64,000 nucleotides of DNA from Pseudomonadota bacterium. GTDB lineage: Bacteria > Pseudomonadota > Alphaproteobacteria > SHVP01. This document shows positions 25,048 through 33,969 of the stretch, in pieces. The translations under genes were made by a program, and so were the position numbers. The stretch's first letter is position 1, and the number at the start of each line of letters is the position of its first letter. The stretch is taken from assembly GCA_027622715.1 (NCBI GenBank), contig JAQBYN010000005.1:1-64000 (forward strand). The letters are read 5' to 3'. The notes beneath the pieces are model-generated. The model worked only from the letters and a program-made list of their open reading frames with translations. It did no database searches and was not told the DNA's origin.

Positions 25048-26004
25048 TTAGTGACCCGCCTGGCGTTGCGTAATCTCTCGGAACACGTCGTCGAGACTGC
25101 CGGGAATGGCGACAATCTGATCAACCGAGACGTTTTCGCGTTTCATCAAGTCTGACACCACGGCAAGAATATCGTCGTTTCCGTCCGGGGCCGCGGTCAC
25201 ATGGGCAATACCAGCGACTTTGCCGGTAATCTCGACAAACCCGACACCGGCAAGCGCGCGCAATTTGGTACGGATCTGCTCTGCCCCACCCACCGGTACC
25301 CGGATGGACAACGAACTGGGCGCCGATGACCGCGCGCGCAATTCCTCCGGCGTGCCGTCGGCAAGTAACTTGCCGTGGGCAATGATCAGCGCACGGGTAC
25401 ACACGGCGTCGACTTCTTCCAGAATGTGGGTCGAGATAACGATTGCCTTGGTGGGCGCCATCTTCTGCAAGAGTGTGCGCACTTCGTGCTTTTGATTGGG
25501 GTCGAGGCCATCGGTCGGTTCGTCGAGAATAAGGAGCTCCGGGTCGTGCAGAATTGCTTGCGCTAGTCCGACCCTGCGTTTGAACCCTTTTGACAACGTT
25601 TCGACGGGGCGAAAGATTACTTCTTCCAGGTGGACCTGCTCGATAACCTCTTCGATGCGGCGCTTGCGTTCGGGCTTTGAGAGGCCCCGTATTTCCGCCA
25701 CGAAGTTCAAGAGCGCCCGCGCCGTCATATCGCCATACAGCGGCGCGCCCTCGGGCAAATAGCCGATGCGGCTTTTGACCGCGATGGGGTCGGACGCGAC
25801 GTCAAAGCCTTTGACAACCGCGGTCCCTGCCGACGGCGACAAGAACCCGGTGATCATCTTCATGGTCGTGGATTTGCCGGCCCCGTTGGGACCCAAGAAT
25901 CCGAGAACCTCGCCCTTACGGACGTTGAATGAGACGTTGTCGACCGCCGTCAGCGGGCCGAACCGCTTGGTCAATCCTCGAACCTCTAGAACATCATCGG
26001 TCAT
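25048..26004 (-). CDS. ABC transporter ATP-binding protein (GldA-like)
   Basis: The 318-residue ATPase has Walker A GPNGAGKSTTMKMI (about 39-52), the Q-loop region, signature LSKGFKRRVGLAQA, Walker B LLILDEPTDGLDPNQ and the switch histidine in ISTHILEEV. The C-terminal ~90 residues are an accessory domain common in ABC-2 exporters. It energises the permease encoded next, with the GldG-like and DUF4340 proteins forming the outer part of the complex. The ATG at 26004 lacks a strong ribosome site. A 6-bp hairpin, GGCCCC/GGGGCC (26026-26041), lies just upstream in the region shared with the divergent Crp/Fnr gene. Confidence 0.9.
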   Translation of the reverse strand: MTDDVLEVRGLTKRFGPLTAVDNVSFNVRKGEVLGFLGPNGAGKSTTMKMITGFLSPSAGTAVVKGFDVASDPIAVKSRIGYLPEGAPLYGDMTARALLNFVAEIRGLSKPERKRRIEEVIEQVHLEEVIFRPVETLSKGFKRRVGLAQAILHDPELLILDEPTDGLDPNQKHEVRTLLQKMAPTKAIVISTHILEEVDAVCTRALIIAHGKLLADGTPEELRARSSAPSSLSIRVPVGGAEQIRTKLRALAGVGFVEITGKVAGIAHVTAAPDGNDDILAVVSDLMKRENVSVDQIVAIPGSLDDVFREITQRQAGH

Positions 26005-26312
26005 GGCTATTCGACGTCGCGCAGCGGCCCCTCATGGGGCCAAGCGAAGCTGGCGCTCCCTCCCGGATTGGGGCGCAATCTAGGGACCCAACGACGCCTG
26101 TTCAACTACATACCGCTAAGCCTCACAGATATTTGGCGCGGATTCCGCCACCAATCTTGAGTGGCCAGCAAGCCGGAGGTTGTGGGGGACAGGCGGGAAT
26201 CGTGTGCCTAACGTCGGAAATGCCAGGAGACCTGAGCCTCTGTGGCACCGCCCCATCCCGTCGTTTTGGTGGGTGTACCCCATTACACCAACAACGTGTA
26301 GGCTGGATCGCG

Positions 26313-26957
26313 ATGGGGGCATCTGAAAACAAGGTGGATCAGTCGGGCAATACTGCGCGCGCCGAGGGTGTTTCGCGCCCGATCCAGGTGCCGGCAAAAG
26401 AAACCATTTTCCTGGAAGGTGATGCGGCCCATCATCTTTACGAGGTCGTGGCCAGCGTGGGGAAAATCTACAAGATGATGCCCGACGGCCGGGTCATCAT
26501 CACCGGTTTCGCCTATCGTGGTGCGCTGCTCGGTATCGCCCGGGCAGGCATCTATTTCTACAACCTCGATGCCGTCACAGACATGTCGCTGAACGCGTAT
26601 TCGAAGGCTGCAACGGAGGCGCGATTGCGCGAGGATCCGGATTTCTTGCAGCATCTTTTCGAAGACACCAATGACGAACTCGCGCAGGCGCAAGAAAGAA
26701 TCCTCTTGCTCGGCCAAAAGACGCCGGTCGAAAAGGTCTCCTCGTTTCTACGACGTGTTCGAGTTTGGCAGCGCGAGGACCAACAGGTTCACCTTCCGAT
26801 GACCCGCCATGACATCGCCGACTATCTAGGTTTGACCACCGAGACCGTGAGCCGGACATTCACGCAGCTGCGCGATCAGAATGTGATTCGCTCGATGAAC
26901 CAACATGACGTCGAGATTCTGGATCTGCCCCAGCTGACGCACCTATCGGAGAATTAG
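26313..26957 (+). CDS. Crp/Fnr-family transcriptional regulator
   Basis: The 214-residue protein has a cyclic-nucleotide-binding-like beta-barrel (about 20-115, ETIFLEGDAAHHLYEVVASV) and a C-terminal winged helix (about 140-205). Its recognition helix reads TRHDIADYLGLTTETVSRTF, the ETVSR pattern of the Fnr/FixK subgroup that recognises TTGAT-type half sites. The N-terminal cysteines needed for an oxygen-sensing Fe-S cluster in Fnr are not present, so it is more like FixK. The ATG at 26313 gives the normal family length; the open frame continues far upstream without homology. It is divergent from the Gld-type ABC operon. Confidence 0.85.
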   Translation: MGASENKVDQSGNTARAEGVSRPIQVPAKETIFLEGDAAHHLYEVVASVGKIYKMMPDGRVIITGFAYRGALLGIARAGIYFYNLDAVTDMSLNAYSKAATEARLREDPDFLQHLFEDTNDELAQAQERILLLGQKTPVEKVSSFLRRVRVWQREDQQVHLPMTRHDIADYLGLTTETVSRTFTQLRDQNVIRSMNQHDVEILDLPQLTHLSEN

Positions 26958-26962
26958 GCGAC

Positions 26963-27445
26963 CTAGCCCACTTGGAGCGTGATCGCCTCATTTAACGTGT
27001 GCCAATCTTCGTCACCCGGACCACCATCCATATACATCAGAAGGCCAAAGGTCGCCGGACGATCGAGGCTGGTCAGCGGAAAGTGCCAGGTGCCCGCGTT
27101 GTAGTTGACGCCTGCATCTCCAGGCACAACGAAGGCACGTAGCGTTGCCAAGTCGGGCGGCCCGTCGGTGCCCTGCGGTTGCGCGACGATAACCAGATAG
27201 CGGTCGCAATCCAGCGGCAAGAATGCCTGCGAAGAGAGCGGGTGTCGCTCCATCTTCGTGATCCGGATCGGCAATGCGGCGGGCGGCATTGCCCGCACGA
27301 CGCCAAGATTGACCGCAATATCTGGGCGCCCGTTGGTCAGGCGCGCCGCATAGTCCGTCCGGTTGTTGGGACCGGGATCGGCCAACACCTGCCCGTACGG
27401 CTCGAATGCCGCGGCATTTAGCGGCTCAGCGACTAGTTCACGCAT
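26963..27445 (-). CDS. allA: ureidoglycolate lyase
   Basis: The 160-residue protein matches the AllA family along its whole length: LVAEPLNAAAFEPYGQVL, RITKMERHPLSSQAFLPL, FVVPGDAGVNYNAGTWHFPL and the C-terminal DEDWHTLNE. AllA splits ureidoglycolate into glyoxylate and urea in allantoin degradation, and related members act on other ureido acids. No other allantoin genes are adjacent, so the pathway assignment rests on this gene alone. A VOC-family gene ends 12 bases upstream on the same strand, so they are probably one operon. It converges with the Crp/Fnr gene, 5 bases apart. Confidence 0.85.
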   Translation of the reverse strand: MRELVAEPLNAAAFEPYGQVLADPGPNNRTDYAARLTNGRPDIAVNLGVVRAMPPAALPIRITKMERHPLSSQAFLPLDCDRYLVIVAQPQGTDGPPDLATLRAFVVPGDAGVNYNAGTWHFPLTSLDRPATFGLLMYMDGGPGDEDWHTLNEAITLQVG

Positions 27446-27457
27446 GTATTCTCTTTT

Positions 27458-28357
27458 CTAGGCTTGCTCGATGAGTTCAATCCACTCACCGGCCGAACCA
27501 ACAATCGTGGCGGCGCGCCGGCCGCGGTAAAGCGGTCCGTCGCGCTTGATGATATCGCCGCGAAACGGCAGCTTGAGGCCATCAAGCGAATCGATCTCGA
27601 GCGACAGCATCGAAATACCCGGCGGTAGTTCGCCGGGTCTAACCTCGCGGTGTTTCGCTTCCTTTGGAAAGTCGTCTAATTCCAGTGTCGCTTTCCCGGC
27701 AAGACGGATCGTCGACAACCGATGTTTGCTTTCTATCTCGAGGCCAAAGGCGACATTGAGTCCGGTGACTCGCATGTCGTGAACGTCGCCGAGCACGACA
27801 TCGAAATTGTCGCTGTAGAATTTCCGGCTGCCGTCAAAATCGTCACTGCCAAGAATGGTGATGAAGAGATGATCGACCAGCGTCGTCGCCTTCGGCAAAT
27901 AGCCGGTCTCGGGCGCCTCGTTGATCTGCGTCAGGTAGACCATTTCGTTGGCCACAGCGAGGGTTTGCATCGCGCGGATGGACCCGGACGGGTAGAGATT
28001 GCGCGGCATGCCGACAATCTTAAAGGGCGAACCTTCGAGTTTGGCCGGAAGGGCATCGACGTCAGTGGTCAATATCTCCAGCGCGTTCCACCCATAGGTG
28101 GTAAACGGCGCATAAGACCCGAGCGCCGCGCCTTCGACAAAGCGGATGATAGCGCCGGCGCCCGATTCGCTTTTCACCGACACGACCCGCCGGCCCGCCA
28201 TCGCCGGCGCTCCCCAGCTCGCCGCAATATCGCCCGGCACTGACGTGTCGATGACCTGCCGGTAGCCGAGATACTCAACGTAAGCGGCCGCCGCCGCCGC
28301 GGGGTCGGACGCCATCACCGTTGCCGCCGCGAACGGTCCGAGAATCGGTTTTGCCAT
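27458..28357 (-). CDS. VOC-superfamily (glyoxalase-like) protein
   Basis: The 299-residue protein has two vicinal-oxygen-chelate modules, about residues 8-130 and 145-295, with the second beginning LVDHLFITILGSDDFDGSRK, FYSDNFDVVLGD. Such tandem modules occur in extradiol dioxygenases, glyoxalases and related lyases. A metal-binding H and E can be pointed to (H in VDHLFIT; E in EWIELIE near the end), but the enzyme class is not certain. It shares the same broad family and length with the gene at 28811-29803, although the two differ strongly. It lies between a small secreted protein gene and allA on the same strand. Confidence 0.7.
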   Translation of the reverse strand: MAKPILGPFAAATVMASDPAAAAAAYVEYLGYRQVIDTSVPGDIAASWGAPAMAGRRVVSVKSESGAGAIIRFVEGAALGSYAPFTTYGWNALEILTTDVDALPAKLEGSPFKIVGMPRNLYPSGSIRAMQTLAVANEMVYLTQINEAPETGYLPKATTLVDHLFITILGSDDFDGSRKFYSDNFDVVLGDVHDMRVTGLNVAFGLEIESKHRLSTIRLAGKATLELDDFPKEAKHREVRPGELPPGISMLSLEIDSLDGLKLPFRGDIIKRDGPLYRGRRAATIVGSAGEWIELIEQA

Positions 28358-28373
28358 TTCGTCGCCCTTTTTT

Positions 28374-28700
28374 CTAGCTGATCCCGGGGCGGCAGCGGCG
28401 CCAGGTCTGAAGTTCAGTGGCGCCCTCGCCCACCGTCATTTGCATGGTGTTGTCATTCACCAACACCATGCGGACCTGTTTGCCTTCGTCGGGTTCTGCG
28501 GCGGGCACGGTGTAAATGAAGCCGTGGCGATCGTAGAGACCCTGAATCCTGCTTCCGCCCGGGGTATCAATCTGCGGTCCGTTGATAGCCAGTGTCTTGC
28601 CTTGTACCGAGCACCAGTCGCCGTCGATCGAATCGGCCCATGCCGCCGTCCCGCCCAGCAATACGCTCATCGCGCCGGCAGCAAGAAGAATACCTCGCAT
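28374..28700 (-). CDS. small secreted hypothetical protein
   Basis: The 108-residue protein has a Sec signal peptide (MRGILLAAGAMSVLLGGTAA, then AWADS, cleavage after about residue 22). The mature ~85 residues include GDWCSVQGKTLAINGPQIDT, GLYDRHGFIYTVP and a C-terminal WRRCRP, giving two cysteines that could form one disulfide. The ATG at 28700 is preferred over the one at 28712 because GGAG lies 6 bases before it. The domain resembles small periplasmic proteins of unknown function. It is co-oriented with the VOC gene and allA. Confidence 0.7.
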   Translation of the reverse strand: MRGILLAAGAMSVLLGGTAAWADSIDGDWCSVQGKTLAINGPQIDTPGGSRIQGLYDRHGFIYTVPAAEPDEGKQVRMVLVNDNTMQMTVGEGATELQTWRRCRPGIS

Positions 28701-28810
28701 GAAAATCTCCATGTTTGATCAGGGCAGCATAGCCGCACCGGAGGGCCACGCCCATCCAGTTCCCGCAGCTCGTTGGCCGTGCCAAACTGGATGCCCGAAC
28801 GGAGGGAATA

Positions 28811-29803
28811 ATGGCAGAAATTGTGGCACCCGAAGGCAGTCCGCTAAGCGTCGCCGTCCTCGGGACTGGCGATCTGGAGGCATCGCTCAGACTCTATCGA
28901 GACATGATCGGCCTGGATGTGGTCGAGCGGCGCACCTGGCACGGCCCAGACTTCGAGCGCCACTGGCATCTTCCACCGGGCTCTTCTGCAGAAGCCGTCT
29001 TTCTCCAGGCCGGCAAAACCGAAGTTGGGCGCATCCTGCTGCTCGATTGCTCGGCCAACGAGCGCAAGATTGTGCGCGCCGGCAAAGAGAGCTGGCACTA
29101 CGGGCTTTCTAACTTAAATTTCTATACCGCCGACATCCACGCGGCAGCGAAGGAATTCGCGAGCGCCGGCTTTGAATTCTGGAGCGAGCCGAAGGCGCAC
29201 GCGATGACGCCCGAAGTCGGCACACCGATCGAAGTTGTATTCGAAGGTCCCGACGGCGTCCTGATCAATTTGGTCGAACTCGCGACGACCGATCCAAAAA
29301 CCCGAATCGGCCAGATGCGGGCCTTCGTCGACGAGCATGGGCGTACCCGTACCGGTTTCACCCCGGTGGTGACCACAAATCACGTCTTGCAATCACGCGA
29401 ACTCGGCAAACGATTCTATGAGGAGGTCTTGTCGATGAGGCCGCTGATCGATGAAGAACTCTCAAGCGCTGAAGCGCGACATTTTCTGCGTCTCGGCGAG
29501 AACCGAATATGGACCATGTTTATGCAAGGCAACCATATGTTCGGCAAGATCGCGACCTCCACGCCGATCGACTTCTCGCCGCCTAACACGACGCCACGCG
29601 CGGTGCCACCGAACCAGGGCTATCTCGCCCAGACATTCGTCGTCACCGACTTTGAGAAAGCCAAAGCCAAGTGCAACGAGTTGGCGGTTGCGGAATTTAC
29701 GCCTGAAATGGAAATCGATCTGCCGGGGTTTGGCACCCGCCGGACGATGGTTGTCCGCAACCCAGGATCAGGTGCGTTGCAGGAGATTGTGGCCGCTACT
29801 TAG
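28811..29803 (+). CDS. VOC-superfamily (glyoxalase-like) protein
   Basis: The 330-residue protein has two VOC modules. The first (about 12-150) begins LSVAVLGTGDLEASLRLYRD. The second (about 190-325) begins TTNHVLQSRELGKRFYEEVL and ends RRTMVVRNPGSGALQEIVAA. A strong GGAGG site precedes the ATG at 28811. It is probably a metal-dependent lyase, isomerase or dioxygenase, but no substrate is indicated. Its last 8 bases overlap the 3' end of the convergent methyltransferase gene. Confidence 0.7.
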   Translation: MAEIVAPEGSPLSVAVLGTGDLEASLRLYRDMIGLDVVERRTWHGPDFERHWHLPPGSSAEAVFLQAGKTEVGRILLLDCSANERKIVRAGKESWHYGLSNLNFYTADIHAAAKEFASAGFEFWSEPKAHAMTPEVGTPIEVVFEGPDGVLINLVELATTDPKTRIGQMRAFVDEHGRTRTGFTPVVTTNHVLQSRELGKRFYEEVLSMRPLIDEELSSAEARHFLRLGENRIWTMFMQGNHMFGKIATSTPIDFSPPNTTPRAVPPNQGYLAQTFVVTDFEKAKAKCNELAVAEFTPEMEIDLPGFGTRRTMVVRNPGSGALQEIVAAT

Positions 29804-30905
29804 GGGCCCGCTGCGCACCCATCGCCCACCACTTGGCGCCGCTCGGCGTGGGGAAATACTTCTCCCAGACATCGTCGGAACGAAACCCGCCTTTGATCAT
29901 GGGGTCGATGACGTCCATGTCATGTAATTTTCCCCAAAACGGTTCGGCGTTGTAGTGCGTACTCCAGTCTCGATAGAACTGGAAATAGAGATCCTTAACG
30001 TCGCGATGGCGTAGCGCCACTTCCAGGTGCGCCATAACGCCGCCTGGCGACAACAAGCGATGACACTCACCGCACAAATTGTACATCGCCTTGAATGACA
30101 TCTCGTGTAGCAGTGTCCCGGACACGATGAGGTCGAAATAACCGTCCGGAAAATCGGTTCGTTCGCCGTTCTGCGTGGCAAAATGAACAGATACACCTTG
30201 GAGTTCGGCCCGGGCATGCGCGTAGCGCATGAGGCCGGCCCCAATGTCGATGCCGTGGACTTCAGCCTCCGGGAAATACGCTTTCGCCGCCAAGGTGCTG
30301 CCGCCGGTGTTGCAACCGATATCGAGGATGCGGCGGGGCTTCAGCTTCGGATAGGTCCGGCACAGATCCTCGAACAGGTAGTGAATGGCCTTGTTGCCTT
30401 TCGCTACAACGCCCTGCCCGCGTGCATAGATGCGGCCGGCGCCTTCACAATAAGCGCCGGCGGTGACGTCGTCGTCGGACAGATCCAGGTCGTAGCCGCC
30501 GGGTTGGCCATGAATGTGGACGTCAGCAACGTAACGCGGCGCCGCGAAATTCGGCACGATACGAAGGCTCCCGCGCGGTTTGCGCTTCGGCTTCGCCGCT
30601 AGGCGCAAGTCTTCGTCGAGGCGATCGATCTCATCCCCGATCGCGTCCCACATTAGGCCCTGCGACGTCGACCACAACGAAGCCCACGACTGCCACGTTG
30701 GTTCCTTCGTCATGGCTTTGCGAATTTCGTGACGATCTTTCGGGGGACGCCCAAGGTCTTTGTGGAGGCGTGGCGCCGCCTTGTGTTCATAAACGTCCCG
30801 AAGAGCCGGCCCGAGCCCGGTGTTGATATGCAGCTTCAACGCCAGAACAAAAGCCTCTCGCGACGCTTCGTCGTGAACAGTTTCGAGGTTTAGAAATCCA
30901 GGCAT
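29796..30905 (-). CDS. class I SAM-dependent methyltransferase with N-terminal extension (diverged paralogue 3 of 3)
   Basis: The 369-residue protein has the same two-part design as the genes at 8276 and 11493, but is more distant. The N-terminal ~185 residues hold a helical segment with FVLALKLHINTGLGPALRDV and DVHIHGQPGGYDLDL, the latter probably equivalent to the FHQHPGG segment of the others. The core has RILDIGCNTGGSTLAAKAY near residue 193, VHGIDIGAGLMRYAHARAE, and LIVSGTLLHEMSFKAMYNL. The substrate is unknown. It overlaps the convergent VOC gene by 8 bases. Confidence 0.75.
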   Translation of the reverse strand: MPGFLNLETVHDEASREAFVLALKLHINTGLGPALRDVYEHKAAPRLHKDLGRPPKDRHEIRKAMTKEPTWQSWASLWSTSQGLMWDAIGDEIDRLDEDLRLAAKPKRKPRGSLRIVPNFAAPRYVADVHIHGQPGGYDLDLSDDDVTAGAYCEGAGRIYARGQGVVAKGNKAIHYLFEDLCRTYPKLKPRRILDIGCNTGGSTLAAKAYFPEAEVHGIDIGAGLMRYAHARAELQGVSVHFATQNGERTDFPDGYFDLIVSGTLLHEMSFKAMYNLCGECHRLLSPGGVMAHLEVALRHRDVKDLYFQFYRDWSTHYNAEPFWGKLHDMDVIDPMIKGGFRSDDVWEKYFPTPSGAKWWAMGAQRAPK

Positions 30906-30975
30906 GGCGCCTTCCTACTAAGTCTGTGATGCGGACTATAGCGCCGCGCGAACCGCCGTGCTGAAGCGATTCGGG

Positions 30976-32112
30976 TTAGGTTGCGCACGGTAGGCGCACC
31001 GTAAATACGCTGCCGGGCGCGCCGGGTGCGTAGGAAATATCACCGCCCTGGGCCTCAATCAAACAGCGCGAGATATAAAGCCCTAAGCCAGTTCCGCCTA
31101 CACCGGGGAGGTGGCCCCGCGTAAACCGCGAGAACAGTTTTGGCGCCAAGTCCGGGAGAATACCGGGACCGAAATCTGCGACACGAAACTCAACCAAAGC
31201 GTCATTGGATCGAACCGAAAGCTCGATCGCGGCGCCATCCGAGAACTTGGCTGCGTTCGACAAAAGGTTTGTCAACGCCTGAACTAGCGCGTCGCGCTCG
31301 GCGAGCACTTGGTGTCCACCGGTACGGCCAACGATTGATGCCGATGCGTTGTGTCGATTTAGGAACGGTCGATTCAACTCGAGGGTTTCTTGGAGGATGG
31401 CATCGGCATCGTGCGGCGTAATTTCCAGCGACAAGCCGCCGCCTTCAATCGACTGAACGTCGAGAATGTCGGTTATGAGTCGGACCAGACGCTCGCTGTT
31501 GTTCGCCGCGATATCGATCAATTCCCGTTGTTTCACCGGGACCGGTCCGGCCATGCCGCTGGCTATCAGTGAGAGGGCACCGCTGATCGATGTGAGTGGC
31601 GTGCGCAATTCATGGCTGACCGTCGAGACGAATTCGTCTTTCATCACTTCGACTTGGTGTTTAGCCGTGATGTCCATGACTGCGACCTGGACTGCCGGCA
31701 CACCATCCCAAGTCGTCCGAGTAATGCGGCTTTCGATCCACACCAGCGACCCATCAATCCGAACCAAGGGGTGTTCAAATACGTTCGGCACATCGTCGCC
31801 AGCGAGGCGTCGACGATGCAAATCACGGACGCGCTCGCGGTTTTCGGGAACAAAAAACCCGAGGATCGAATCCAGCGTGAGTACTGCCGCGGGGGTCGCC
31901 AATCCTAAGAGGTCGGCAAATGCGCGATTCGCGTAGAGCGGCCTGCCCTCACTATGGACCACCATCCCCTGGATGGAGTCGTCGGCAAGGCGGCGAAACT
32001 GCGCGTCCGTCGGCGCCTGCGATCCGGCAACCGGTTCGTTGCCTATCGATCTGACCAAGGCAATTAGCTCTTCCCTGGTCAGTCGATCAAGATTGGCGTG
32101 ATCGTTGCTCAA
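30976..32112 (-). CDS. PAS-domain sensor histidine kinase
   Basis: The 378-residue protein is soluble (no membrane helix). It has a PAS domain at about 38-150 (QGMVVHSEGRPLYANRAFAD), HisKA with phospho-acceptor H167 in FVSTVSHELRTPLTSISGAL, and a HATPase with N box LTNLLSNAAKFSD, VADFGPGIL, and GTGLGLYISRCLIEAQGG. The start is a TTG at 32112; no ATG or GTG is available in frame near the N-terminus and AAGG sits about 11 bases upstream. No response-regulator gene is next to it, so it is an orphan kinase in this window. It is divergent from the cysteine hydrolase/FIST pair; the FIST protein could be a partner sensor. Confidence 0.85.
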   Translation of the reverse strand: MSNDHANLDRLTREELIALVRSIGNEPVAGSQAPTDAQFRRLADDSIQGMVVHSEGRPLYANRAFADLLGLATPAAVLTLDSILGFFVPENRERVRDLHRRRLAGDDVPNVFEHPLVRIDGSLVWIESRITRTTWDGVPAVQVAVMDITAKHQVEVMKDEFVSTVSHELRTPLTSISGALSLIASGMAGPVPVKQRELIDIAANNSERLVRLITDILDVQSIEGGGLSLEITPHDADAILQETLELNRPFLNRHNASASIVGRTGGHQVLAERDALVQALTNLLSNAAKFSDGAAIELSVRSNDALVEFRVADFGPGILPDLAPKLFSRFTRGHLPGVGGTGLGLYISRCLIEAQGGDISYAPGAPGSVFTVRLPCAT

Positions 32113-32218
32113 TGGGGGTGCACCCTTCTTCTTTTCTGATTTCTAACCCATTATGCGCTCGGGACCAACGACAACACGGCGCACCTCGATGCTGCGCAGT
32201 TCGGACGGAGAATTTAAG

Positions 32219-32851
32219 ATGGATGAGAGTGCGATCTACAAGAAACAGGGTATGGGCAATCCACTCGGTTTCGGCAAGAAGGCTGCTCTTGTCGTGGTGG
32301 ATTTCGTCAACGGGTTCAACGACCCCGAGGTCTTTGGCGGCGGCAATATTCCTCAGGCCATCGCCGCGACGAAAGTGCTGCTCGAGGCGGCACGCCGCAA
32401 CAATGTCCCGATCGCCTTCACGCGCATTATCTACCAAAAGGACGGTAGCGACGCGGGTGTATTTGCGGAAAAAGCGCCAAAACTAAAGACCCTGACGATC
32501 GACAATCCACTGAGTCAGGTTGTCCCGGACCTAGAACCGCGCGACGGCGAATTCATCGTCGACAAGACCGACGCTTCGTCATTCCATGGCACCGGGTTCG
32601 GCGCCTGGTTGACCTATCACCACGTTGACACGCTCATTGTCACGGGCGCGACGACGAGCGGATGCGTTCGCGCAACGGTAGTCGACGCCTGTGCGCACAA
32701 CTACCGCCCGATCGTGCCGCGTGACTGTGTCGGCGACCGGGCAATCGGCCCGCACGACGCGAGTCTGTTCGACATGGGCCAGAAATATGCCGATGTCCTC
32801 GCCAGCAACGAAATCATCGCCGAAATTGAGCGGCTTGGCGCGCAAAACTAA
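32219..32851 (+). CDS. isochorismatase-family cysteine hydrolase (2 of 3), N-carbamoylsarcosine amidase-like
   Basis: The 210-residue protein has the cysteine-hydrolase triad D28 (ALVVVDFVNGFND), K116 (FIVDKTDASSFHG) and C149 (TGATTSGCVRATVVDAC). The DFVNGF and TSGCVRAT details are those of N-carbamoylsarcosine amidase and maleamate amidohydrolase relatives, which hydrolyse a carbamoyl or amide bond. The ATG at 32219 is preferred because GGAG lies about 8 bases before it; the track of in-frame codons further upstream is not conserved. It lies 10 bases before a FIST-domain gene. Confidence 0.85.
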   Translation: MDESAIYKKQGMGNPLGFGKKAALVVVDFVNGFNDPEVFGGGNIPQAIAATKVLLEAARRNNVPIAFTRIIYQKDGSDAGVFAEKAPKLKTLTIDNPLSQVVPDLEPRDGEFIVDKTDASSFHGTGFGAWLTYHHVDTLIVTGATTSGCVRATVVDACAHNYRPIVPRDCVGDRAIGPHDASLFDMGQKYADVLASNEIIAEIERLGAQN

Positions 32852-32861
32852 AAGCGCGACT

Positions 32862-33968
32862 ATGTCGTCTTTCCTTGTCGGTCACGCAAACGGCGAACAC
32901 TGGCGCGCGGCCAGCCGTGAAGCGACCCGACTACTGGGCAAAATACCGCCCGACGCCAACTTGGGTTTCTTCTATGCCACTCAAGAGGCGGGCGCGAATA
33001 TGAGCGACATACTGCGCAACCTAATATTCGAGACCGGCATTCAACATTGGGTTGGCGCCTGCGGTATCGGGATTTGCGCGACCGACGGGGAGTATTTTGG
33101 CGAACCCGCCGTGGCGTTAATGGTTGGCGCGTTCGACGGCGACACATTCAAAATGTTCGACACTGAAAAGGACGACCCTGCCGGCTGGATCCCGCCCGGC
33201 GCAACGGACGCCCTGGGCGGCGGGTTCGCCGTCGTCCATGGCGATCCAGGCAGCCGCGAAATTCTGCGTATGCTTCCATTCTTCGCCGAAACGAGCGGGG
33301 CATTCCTAGCCGGTGGTCTCACCGCGCCCGACGTTGAGCAAAGCCAGGTCGCAGAATCAGTCACCGGCGGCGGGCTCTCTGGCATCCTATTCTCACCAAC
33401 GGTGGTGGTGGCGACAATGGTATCGCAGGGATGTATCCCGACCGGACCATTGCGCCATATCACCGAAAGTGTGCGCAACGTCGCTGTGACCATCGACAAT
33501 CGCCCGGCGCTCGAGGTGCTCTACGAGGACGCTGGTGAAGAATACCGCGGAAACCTTCAAGCAGCAGCAGGGCGCGTCTTTGTTGCATTCCCGGTCGAGG
33601 GTTCCGATTCCGGCGACTATGTCGTCCGAAATCTGGTCGGCGCTGACGAAGAACGCGGCTTGATCGGTATTGGCGCGCCGATAGCGCCGGACCAGCCGAT
33701 TCTGTTCTGCCGACGCGACTCTGATACTGCACGAGAAGACTTGCGCAACCGGCTGAACGATCTCAAGAAGCGGCTGCCCTCTAAGCCCCGCGGTGCAATC
33801 TATTGCTCGTGTGTCGCGCGCGGGCCCCACCTATTCGACGAAAATGAGGAAGTCGGCATTGTGCAAGAAGTCCTTGGCGATATCCCGCTAGTCGGGTTCT
33901 TCGGATCCGGCGAAATATCGAACGACCGCCTCTACACCCAAACGGGCGTGCTGAGCGTCTTCCTCTAA
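32862..33968 (+). CDS. FIST-domain sensory protein
   Basis: The 368-residue protein has a FIST N domain (about 30-215: LGFFYATQEAGANMSDILRN, CGIGICATDGEYFGEPAVAL, then ILFSPTVVVATMVSQGCIPT) and a FIST C domain (about 220-350). The latter contains AIYCSCVARGPHLFDENEEV and ends VPLVGFFGSGEI-like. FIST domains are regarded as small-ligand sensors, possibly for amino acids, in signalling pathways, and occur with kinases or cyclases. The ATG at 32862 gives the whole domain; longer starts overlap the upstream hydrolase. It is probably co-transcribed with that hydrolase and divergent from the PAS histidine kinase. Confidence 0.85.
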   Translation: MSSFLVGHANGEHWRAASREATRLLGKIPPDANLGFFYATQEAGANMSDILRNLIFETGIQHWVGACGIGICATDGEYFGEPAVALMVGAFDGDTFKMFDTEKDDPAGWIPPGATDALGGGFAVVHGDPGSREILRMLPFFAETSGAFLAGGLTAPDVEQSQVAESVTGGGLSGILFSPTVVVATMVSQGCIPTGPLRHITESVRNVAVTIDNRPALEVLYEDAGEEYRGNLQAAAGRVFVAFPVEGSDSGDYVVRNLVGADEERGLIGIGAPIAPDQPILFCRRDSDTAREDLRNRLNDLKKRLPSKPRGAIYCSCVARGPHLFDENEEVGIVQEVLGDIPLVGFFGSGEISNDRLYTQTGVLSVFL

Positions 33969-33969
33969 C

